From the NCBI GenBank assembly GCA_005880605.1, contig VBIS01000142.1:1-5129 (forward strand): a stretch of DNA of 5,129 bases, given 5' to 3'. The DNA comes from Chloroflexota bacterium (GTDB lineage Bacteria; Chloroflexota; Dormibacteria; CF-121). Positions 1 through 4,864 of this stretch are shown piece after piece. The position numbers and the translations under genes are program-made. Within the stretch, counting starts at the first letter, position 1. Each line of letters opens with the position of its first letter. The notes beneath the pieces were generated by a model. It did not search any database, was not told the DNA's origin, and was given only the letters and a program-made list of their open reading frames with translations.

Positions 1-1422
1 GAAAACGGCGCCGGCAAGAGCACGCTGATGAATATCTTGTACGGTCTGATTCACGCCGACAGCGGCGAGATCCTGATCGAGGGCAAGCCGGCGCCGATGC
101 AGGGCCCACGCGACGCCATCCGACAGGGCATCGGCATGGTGCATCAGCATTTCATGCTGATCCCGGTGTTTACCGTCGGCGAGAACGTGGTCCTGGGTAG
201 CGAGCCGGTGCGGCCGGGGGGCTTCTATGACTATGCGAAGGCGCGAGCCGCCATCAGCGAATTAACTCGACAATATGGCCTGGCCCTCGATCCCGATGCT
301 CGTGTCGAAGCTCTCCCGGTCGGCCTGCAGCAACGTGTGGAGATCGTCAAGGTCCTCTATCGCGGCGCCAGAATTTTGATCCTCGACGAGCCGACTGGCG
401 TCCTTACGCCCCAGGAGTCGTTAGAGCTTTTTCGTGTGCTGCGGGGCCTGGTTCAGTCCGGCAAGACGATTATTTTTATTTCGCACAAGCTCAAAGAAGT
501 CCTGGAGATCTCGGACCGGATCACGGTCATGCGCCGCGGTAAAGTCGTTGGCCACCTGGTCACGAAAGATACGGACGAACAGGAGATCGCGAGACTCATG
601 GTCGGCCGCGACGTGCTCCTGCGAGTCGAAAAGACGCCGTCCCAGCCCGGGCCGATCGCGCTTCGCGTAGAAAATCTCTCGGCGAACTCTGACCAGGGCG
701 TCCAGGCCCTGCGCGGCGTCTCCTTCGAGCTGCACCAGGGCGAGATCCTCGGCATCGCCGGAGTCGAAGGCAACGGGCAAAGCGAGCTGGTCGAGGCCCT
801 CGCCGGTACACGGCGCTCCACCGGGGGACACATGTTCCTGGCCGATCGCGAAGTCAGCAACCTGACCGCAGCGACGATAAGACTTGCTGGCGTCAGTCAT
901 ATCCCGGAAGACCGTCGCGGCGCCGGCCTGGTGTTGAATTATTCGGTTGCCGACAACCTGATCCTCGGCCGTCAACGAACGTCTGTGTTCGCCTGGGACG
1001 GGCTGGTGCTGCGGCTGAAGGCGATCTTCAACTGGGCCCAAAGGCTCATCAAAGAGTTCGATATCCGGACTCCAAGTTCGACGACGCCGGCAAGGACCCT
1101 GTCCGGGGGCAACCAGCAAAAGATCATCGTCGCCCGGGAGATGGCGACCCAGCCGCGTGTGCTGCTGGCCGCGCAGCCCACCCGCGGCGTGGACATTGGC
1201 GCGATCGAATTTATTCACAGGCGCTTGATCGCCGAACGTGATGGCGGCGCGGCGATTTTGCTCGTGTCGGCTGAGCTCGACGAGGTGCGGTCGCTGTCTG
1301 ACCGCATTGCCGTGATGTACGAGGGCCGGATCGTGAGCATCGAACCCCCCGATGCGCCCGAGGAACGCCTCGGCTTATTGATGACCGGAGGCGGATCCGG
1401 CGATCGGCGCAAAGCTGGCTAG
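1..1422 (+). CDS. Nucleoside-type ABC transporter ATP-binding protein, two fused NBDs, 5'-truncated
   Basis: ATPase subunit that would drive import through an ABC importer using a BMP-type binding protein; it acts at the inner face of the membrane. The frame is open from base 1, inside the first Walker A (ENGAGKST, bases 1-24), so roughly 35-45 N-terminal residues are missing. Counting from base 1, NBD1 has a Q-loop Gln near 49, a signature LPVGLQQ (105-111), Walker B ILILDEPT (125-132) and the H-loop His at 162. NBD2 begins near 218 with a degenerate Walker A GVEGNGQSEL (254-263), then HIPEDRRGAG, LSGGNQQ (367-373), AAQPTRGVD in place of a Walker B with Asp-Glu, and SAELDE without the H-loop His. 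One competent and one degenerate site, and the AAQPTRG and PEDRRGAG motifs, are typical of the BMP-linked nucleoside ATPases (YufO/NupO-like), as opposed to RbsA-type proteins. The stop is TAG. The BMP gene follows after 16 nt, so the two are probably one transcript. The family call is firm; the substrate is inferred. Confidence 0.93.
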   Translation, partial: ENGAGKSTLMNILYGLIHADSGEILIEGKPAPMQGPRDAIRQGIGMVHQHFMLIPVFTVGENVVLGSEPVRPGGFYDYAKARAAISELTRQYGLALDPDARVEALPVGLQQRVEIVKVLYRGARILILDEPTGVLTPQESLELFRVLRGLVQSGKTIIFISHKLKEVLEISDRITVMRRGKVVGHLVTKDTDEQEIARLMVGRDVLLRVEKTPSQPGPIALRVENLSANSDQGVQALRGVSFELHQGEILGIAGVEGNGQSELVEALAGTRRSTGGHMFLADREVSNLTAATIRLAGVSHIPEDRRGAGLVLNYSVADNLILGRQRTSVFAWDGLVLRLKAIFNWAQRLIKEFDIRTPSSTTPARTLSGGNQQKIIVAREMATQPRVLLAAQPTRGVDIGAIEFIHRRLIAERDGGAAILLVSAELDEVRSLSDRIAVMYEGRIVSIEPPDAPEERLGLLMTGGGSGDRRKAG

Positions 1423-1428
1423 CCCAGC
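1414..1428 (+). repeat. Small hairpin across the ABC gene stop codon
   Basis: GCTGG (1414-1418) and CCAGC (1424-1428) are perfect inverted copies with a 5-nt loop, CTAGC, that contains the TAG stop (1420-1422). The hairpin ends 10 nt before the GTG proposed as start of the lipoprotein gene. No T-run follows, so it is not a clear terminator. It could affect coupling or mRNA stability between the two genes, but a 5-bp GC stem is common by chance in DNA this rich in G+C. Confidence 0.3.
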
Positions 1429-1438
1429 CCACTTTCCC

Positions 1439-2464
1439 GTGGCCAGGGTCGGGGTGGAGGGTTGGTGGGCGCTGCTCCTGCTAATGGCCGGACTAATGGC
1501 GGCGTGCGGCGAGCCGGGTGCGGCACCAGACAGCGCCAAGACTCACGTGTGCATCGCGACCAACGCCGACGGGTTGGCGAGCCACACGTTCAATCAGCTT
1601 GCCATCACCGGTGCCCGTGGCGCCGGCGCCCAGGTTCAGATCGTCGCCTCGCACGCGACCAGCGATTACTTGTCCAGCTTGCAGCGCTGCGCCACCGCGC
1701 ACCCTGATCTCGTGATTGCGATCTCACCGGACATGGCCACGGCCGTGTGGCGGGCGGCGCAGCTGCATCAGACTCAACGATTTGCACTTGTAGATGCGAC
1801 TCCCATTGACGACAACGGCCAGCCTGTCGACCTGGGCAATGTGGCCGACTTGCTATTCAAGCAACAGGAACCGGCCTACCTGGTCGGTGCGCTCGCCGGT
1901 CTCATGGAAAAGGAGAAAGTCGGCAACGCAAGCCATAACGTCCTGGGCATCCTGGGCGCCAACCACGGTCCCGCCGTCGACCCGTATATCGCCGGCTTTA
2001 TCGCTGGGGCGCGCTCCACCGATCCGGGCGTGATCGTGAAACTTACTTACTCGGACTCGCAGGACCCGGCGTTCTGCAAGCAGCTCGGCATCACGCAGAT
2101 CTCGGGCGGCGCGGACATCGTGTTCGAAGTCACGGGGCGCTGTGCCTCGGGCTACATCGATGCGGCCTACGACGCATCGGTGTATGCGATCGGTAGCAAT
2201 AACGACGAGGCTTTTGTCAGCCCCGCCGTGATCACCAGCGCACTCAAGCGCGTCGACCACGTGGTCGGACTCACCGTGCAGCGACTTGAGGCCGGCCAGT
2301 TCCGTGGCGGTCAGCAGATCTTCTCAGTGCAGGAGGACGCCACCGGCTTCACCATGCCCAGCAGCATCGTTCCCCAGGACGTGATCAATCAGGTCCTGGA
2401 TATCCGTGTCAAGATCCGCAACGGCGTGATCGTCCCGCCCGACACGATCCCGCCCGGCGTCTAG
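1439..2464 (+). CDS. BMP-family nucleoside-binding lipoprotein of an ABC importer
   Basis: Probable extracytoplasmic solute-binding lipoprotein (PF02608/PnrA-like) that delivers a nucleoside to the importer whose ATPase is encoded just upstream. The 341 residues begin with a signal peptide: a hydrophobic stretch about 9-22 (WWALLLLMAGLMAA) and lipobox MAAC with Cys23 as the lipid site. Met at -3 is less usual than Leu. Family landmarks follow in order: the first strand and THTFNQ-like turn (residues 37-53), DLVIAIS (90-96), FALVD (115-119), AYLVGALAG (146-154), GFIAGA (186-191), GADIVFEVTG (224-233) and AIGSNNDE (250-257). Cys213 and Cys235 match a Cys pair I recall in an actinobacterial/Chloroflexi BMP subgroup and may form a disulfide; Cys38 and Cys84 lie in the N-terminal lobe. 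GTG at 1439 is preferred because it keeps an Arg before the hydrophobic core, but it has no Shine-Dalgarno; GTG at 1454 has AGGG 5 nt upstream but gives an acidic N-terminus. Ligand-site residues differ from the usual motifs. The exact ligand is inferred. Confidence 0.9.
   Translation: MARVGVEGWWALLLLMAGLMAACGEPGAAPDSAKTHVCIATNADGLASHTFNQLAITGARGAGAQVQIVASHATSDYLSSLQRCATAHPDLVIAISPDMATAVWRAAQLHQTQRFALVDATPIDDNGQPVDLGNVADLLFKQQEPAYLVGALAGLMEKEKVGNASHNVLGILGANHGPAVDPYIAGFIAGARSTDPGVIVKLTYSDSQDPAFCKQLGITQISGGADIVFEVTGRCASGYIDAAYDASVYAIGSNNDEAFVSPAVITSALKRVDHVVGLTVQRLEAGQFRGGQQIFSVQEDATGFTMPSSIVPQDVINQVLDIRVKIRNGVIVPPDTIPPGV
2461..2464. other. CTAG shared by two convergent stop codons
   Basis: The palindrome CTAG provides the TAG stop of the plus-strand lipoprotein gene (2462-2464) and, read on the minus strand, the TAG stop of add (2463-2461). 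The two coding regions therefore overlap tail to tail by 4 bp and no intergenic terminator is possible between them. Any termination of either transcript must occur inside the opposing gene. Confidence 0.9.
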
Positions 2465-3477
2465 CGGCTCGCCTCGACGAACTCACGCCGGAGCCGGGTC
2501 CGCGTGACCTCGTCGCCAAAGCCGCCTTCCAGGGCCTGCATATTCATCGCCCAGATCTGTTCGCGCGAGCAACGCAGCACCCGAGCGGCAGTCGCGAATT
2601 CGTGGGTCATGGTGACGGCCGAAACCGTCGGCGAGTCCGTGCTGATCGTGACTTTGATGCCCGACTCGTAGAAGTGCCGTAACGGGTGGTCTTCCAGACG
2701 TCGAACCGCCTTGGTCTGCACGTTGCTGGTGGGCGCCATATCGAGCTGGATGCCCAACTCCCGTATCGTCGCCATGACGTCGGCGTCTTCCTGAGCGCGC
2801 ACGCCGTGGCCCAGCCGCCGGGCCCCCATCGCAATCGCCTGGCGCACGCTTTCCGGTCCGGCCGCTTCGCCCGCATGAATCGTCAAGTTCAGGCCCATCG
2901 AGCGGGCCATACGAAACGCGTCTTCGTGCAGGATCGGTGGGTGGCCAGCCTCATCCCCGGCCAGATCAAAGCCGATCACGCCATCGCTGACGAAGCGGCC
3001 GGCGACCTGCGCCAGCGACAGGTTCTGCGCCGGCGGCATGTCGCGCAAAGCCGTCACGATTACCCCGCCCTCGACGCCGAAGGCTTTGCGTCCAGCGGTC
3101 CAACCGGCGAGGACCGCACGAATGACGTCCGTTAGCGACAGGCCCTGCTCGGTATGCAACCAAGGCCCATAGCGAATCTCGGCATAGCGGACATTGTCTT
3201 TGCTCAGGTCTTCGCAAAGCTCGTAGGTCGCGCGCTCGAGCGCGGGCACGCTCTGCAACACGGCAATGGGTAGTTGAAAGTACTCGATGTACTCAACCAG
3301 CGAGGCTGTCCTGTCCGTCGCCTCGAGAAAGTCCTTGAGCTTCTCCAGGTCGTCCGTCGGCAGGGGGACGCCCCCTTCTTTGGCTAATTCCAGGACCGTG
3401 CGCGGCCTCAGCGCGCCGTCGAGATGGAGATGCAGCTCCGCCTTGGGGATCGCATGAAAATAGGCGGCGTCATCCAT
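2461..3477 (-). CDS. add: Adenosine deaminase
   Basis: Cytoplasmic zinc hydrolase that would convert adenosine and deoxyadenosine to inosine and deoxyinosine for purine salvage. At 338 residues it has the usual length for bacterial Add. Visible active-site elements are the zinc pair in ELHLHLDG (His16, His18), DLAGDE (171-176), HAGE with zinc His201 and catalytic Glu204, LGHGVR with His224, APTSNVQT (248-255) and STDSP with zinc Asp281. The next residue, Ser282, stands where mouse ADA has Asp296, which contacts substrate N7; many bacterial homologues have Asn there. ATG at 3477 gives a short lead before PKAELHLHLDG, as is normal in the family. Its Shine-Dalgarno is weak (GCGGAA about 7 nt upstream); a CTG 24 nt further up is better placed after a purine-rich tract. 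HNH ends 58 nt upstream on the same strand. Convergence with a nucleoside importer supports a purine nucleoside substrate. Adenine or aminodeoxyfutalosine deamination within the same superfamily is a less likely alternative. Confidence 0.93.
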   Translation of the reverse strand: MDDAAYFHAIPKAELHLHLDGALRPRTVLELAKEGGVPLPTDDLEKLKDFLEATDRTASLVEYIEYFQLPIAVLQSVPALERATYELCEDLSKDNVRYAEIRYGPWLHTEQGLSLTDVIRAVLAGWTAGRKAFGVEGGVIVTALRDMPPAQNLSLAQVAGRFVSDGVIGFDLAGDEAGHPPILHEDAFRMARSMGLNLTIHAGEAAGPESVRQAIAMGARRLGHGVRAQEDADVMATIRELGIQLDMAPTSNVQTKAVRRLEDHPLRHFYESGIKVTISTDSPTVSAVTMTHEFATAARVLRCSREQIWAMNMQALEGGFGDEVTRTRLRREFVEASR

Positions 3478-3495
3478 CGAAGATTCCGCTGATGC

Positions 3496-3538
3496 TAGCA
3501 GCCCGTCTTTCTCCCTCCCCCTCTGGCAGGGGCTGCTA
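3496..3538 (-). repeat. 9-bp inverted repeat between the HNH and add genes
   Basis: TAGCAGCCC (3496-3504) and GGGCTGCTA (3530-3538) are perfect inverted copies separated by 25 nt. On the minus strand the repeat begins at the HNH stop codon (3538-3536) and ends 18 nt before the add ATG. An alternative small stem, CCCCT (3518-3522) with AGGGG (3528-3532), competes for part of the same arm. No T-run follows on the minus strand, so a classical intrinsic terminator is not supported. An RNA element affecting read-through or add translation, or a protein-binding site, is possible. Confidence 0.5.
3502..3522 (-). promoter_or_regulatory. Purine-rich Shine-Dalgarno-like tract upstream of add
   Basis: On the minus strand this stretch is almost pure purine, with AGGGGGAGGGAG at 3522-3511. 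The GGGAG is 9 nt from a CTG at 3501-3499, in frame with add, but about 33 nt from the ATG at 3477, too far for a normal ribosome-binding site. It may serve a CTG-started form that adds eight residues (start Met, then LASAESS). It sits in the loop of the 9-bp inverted repeat, so folding could expose it. Confidence 0.3.
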
Positions 3539-4759
3539 AGCCGATCGCGAGCTCGGTATCACTCGACGCGACGGGGGCGTGACTTTGAAGCGTCCGTCCT
3601 TGCGCTCGAGTGCCCAGCCTTCTTCATGGACCATTCGATGATGCCCTCGGCATAAGAGCGCCAGGTTTGGCAGGGTCGTCGGGCCCCCTTTGATCCACCA
3701 GACCAGGTGGTGCCCGTCGCACCAGCTCAGCGGCCGGTCGCAGCCTGGGAAGACGCAATGCTGGTCGCGCGCTTCGAGCGCCCGCCGGGTTGATGGCGGG
3801 ATCGTTCGCGTCGCGTGATTCAGCTCGTGCTCGAGCTCGCCCTGGCCCGTGATCCGCGCGATCGCGGTATCACATGCGATGCGCTGGACCGTCGCCGCCG
3901 GCACCGTGCCACCGCCCTCGAGCTCGCCCGCGGGTGCGCCCCGAATGCCGGCCAGGGTGTCGCTGCTGGCGCGGATGATCAGCTGCGGCCGTGGGCCGGC
4001 ACCATCGCGCTTGCCGCCGGCCCGGTGCCGGCAGAGCTCGATCAGCGCGTCGTGCTGGCGCTGGCCGTGGCTGCGCGTGTCGTTCTTGCCTGGCTTCATA
4101 AAGGCCTGCAGCGCGGAGCGTACCGTGGCGCCGCCTTCGGCATCGAGTAAGCCGTCGATCCGCACCATGCCATCCTGGGGCTCACCGAGATGCAGGTACC
4201 GCCGGGCATGCGCCCGGTTGGCCTCGTTGAGGGCGCCTTCGCCGTCGATCCGATGCTCGAAATTCTTGGCGACGCTAATGAACTGGCCAGGGTCATGCGT
4301 CCGCGCCGCCTGCAATAGTGTCGACTCAGCCTGGCGCACCGCGGCGGCGCCGACATGCTGGGCGGCCCGTGCCATCAACGCCACATGCTCGTAACCGAGG
4401 TCGCCGCTGGCAAAGGCCGCCTCGGTTTTCGGCAGCTGGTCGAGCTGGCGCGCGATCTCCACCCGCTCGACGGCCGCAGCGCCTGAGAGTTTGCACTTCC
4501 ATTTGAGCCAGGCGATAAGAGACAGCGCGCCGTCCGCCGCGTACTCGCCAGACTTGTCGAAGCGCCGCACCCCACTGGCGAACACGGCCTCGAGCGGGTC
4601 GATGCCGCTTTCACGGATCTGGATCAGACCTTCACCGAGCGACTCGTCGTCGGCCTGCTCAACCCAGGCTGCGAAGGCCCGGACCCCGGAACGCATCATC
4701 TCTAATGCCGCCTCGAAGCGGACCGTTTGCGCTTTACGCGGGACCTCGACCACGGCCAT
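3536..4759 (-). CDS. DUF222 domain-containing HNH endonuclease (13E12-repeat family)
   Basis: Probable DNA-binding or DNA-cutting protein of unknown biological role, 407 residues, close to the family's usual size. The N-terminal and middle part (about 20-290) resembles DUF222: a mostly helical region with ADGALSLIAWL (75-85), Ala/Arg-rich helices, and RIDGLLDAEGGATVRSAL near its end. The C-terminal HNH domain (about 325-382) has Cys335 and Cys340 (CVFPGC), DGHH (348-351) with the first His, GGPT, Asn365 in LPNL, Cys370 and the HH pair 373-374 (LLCRGHH), and His378. All expected metal-binding and catalytic positions are present, so it looks intact. The basic tail is rich in Arg and Ser. ATG at 4759 has AGGA 7 nt upstream. 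It lies between a membrane-protein gene (78 nt upstream) and add (58 nt downstream) on one strand. Such genes are often multicopy; whether they act in mobility, defence or repair is not settled. The family call is strong; nuclease activity is inferred from motifs. Confidence 0.92.
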   Translation of the reverse strand: MAVVEVPRKAQTVRFEAALEMMRSGVRAFAAWVEQADDESLGEGLIQIRESGIDPLEAVFASGVRRFDKSGEYAADGALSLIAWLKWKCKLSGAAAVERVEIARQLDQLPKTEAAFASGDLGYEHVALMARAAQHVGAAAVRQAESTLLQAARTHDPGQFISVAKNFEHRIDGEGALNEANRAHARRYLHLGEPQDGMVRIDGLLDAEGGATVRSALQAFMKPGKNDTRSHGQRQHDALIELCRHRAGGKRDGAGPRPQLIIRASSDTLAGIRGAPAGELEGGGTVPAATVQRIACDTAIARITGQGELEHELNHATRTIPPSTRRALEARDQHCVFPGCDRPLSWCDGHHLVWWIKGGPTTLPNLALLCRGHHRMVHEEGWALERKDGRFKVTPPSRRVIPSSRSA

Positions 4760-4775
4760 GGTCCTATCCTGGACC
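4760..4775 (-). promoter_or_regulatory. Ribosome-binding site of the HNH gene within a hairpin
   Basis: On the minus strand GGTCC (4775-4771) and GGACC (4764-4760) are perfect inverted copies around the loop AGGATA, and the ATG follows directly. The AGGA in the loop is the best Shine-Dalgarno, 7 nt from the ATG, and it supports this start. A stem that closes around the site and touches the start codon could limit translation. Confidence 0.55.
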
Positions 4776-4783
4776 CCGATTGC

Positions 4784-4793
4784 GACAGCTGTC
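4784..4793. repeat. 10-bp perfect palindrome upstream of the HNH gene
   Basis: GACAGCTGTC is perfectly self-complementary and lies 25-34 nt before the HNH ATG. On the minus strand it directly follows TTGACA (4799-4794). It could be half of an operator for a dimeric regulator. No second copy was noticed in the window, and it does not match the enterobacterial LexA spacing. Confidence 0.4.
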
Positions 4794-4798
4794 TGTCA

Positions 4799-4822
4799 AC
4801 CACCGAAAGACAAATCAGTGGT
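4799..4822 (-). repeat. Imperfect stem-loop after the membrane-protein gene
   Basis: ACCACCGA (4799-4806) pairs with TCAGTGGT (4815-4822) apart from one C/A mismatch, leaving an 8-nt loop. On the minus strand it starts 15 nt after the TAG of the membrane-protein gene. There is no T-run after it, so it is at most a weak terminator. It is the third inverted repeat in the 78-nt gap. Confidence 0.35.
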
Positions 4823-4836
4823 CACTGCGTGGCTGG

Positions 4837-4864
4837 GCTATAGACGCCGCACCACGTTGCCCAA
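4837..4864 (-). promoter_or_regulatory. Candidate sigma70-like promoter for the HNH gene
   Basis: On the minus strand TTGGGC (4864-4859, three of six consensus bases) and TATAGC (4842-4837, four of six) are 16 nt apart. A start about 7 nt downstream of the -10 would make a leader of roughly 70 nt that includes all three inverted repeats before the HNH ATG. The elements lie over the last codons of the membrane-protein gene. The match is modest and could be chance; co-transcription from the upstream gene is the alternative. Confidence 0.22.

Noticed and set aside
421..1218. Long minus-strand open frame of 265 codons inside the ABC gene
   Set aside because: It is antisense to the conserved ABC motifs, has a composition typical of a GC-rich shadow frame, and shows no recognisable domain.
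1099..1269. Inactivating mutations in the second ATPase domain of the ABC protein
   Set aside because: The missing Walker Lys, Walker B acidic pair and H-loop His are a regular trait of this subfamily, where only one of the two sites is competent, so this is not a sign of decay.
2686..3135. Plus-strand open frame of 149 codons opposite add
   Set aside because: It overlaps the conserved catalytic motifs of add on the other strand, has no good ribosome-binding site and no domain.
3502..3522. Possible G-quadruplex on the minus strand
   Set aside because: Only three runs of three or more G are close together (GGGGG, GGG, GGG), so a canonical four-run quadruplex is not supported.
3849..4394. Plus-strand open frame of 181 codons opposite the HNH gene
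   Set aside because: It lies wholly antisense to an intact DUF222/HNH coding region and is low-complexity Ala/Arg/Pro/Ser, as expected of a shadow frame.
2461..4759. RADAR-like defence system (deaminase plus partner)
   Set aside because: Add is a normal 338-residue single-domain enzyme, not the long RdrB type, and no RdrA-like ATPase is present; the ABC ATPase is an ordinary transporter subunit on the other strand.
4794..4799. Perfect TTGACA on the minus strand as a -35 box for the HNH gene
   Set aside because: No acceptable -10 hexamer occurs 15-19 nt downstream; the nearest AGGATA is 23 nt away and is better explained as the Shine-Dalgarno.
4799..4822. Intrinsic terminator of the membrane-protein gene
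   Set aside because: The stem has a mismatch, is short, and no T-run follows on the minus strand; it is kept only as a stem-loop.
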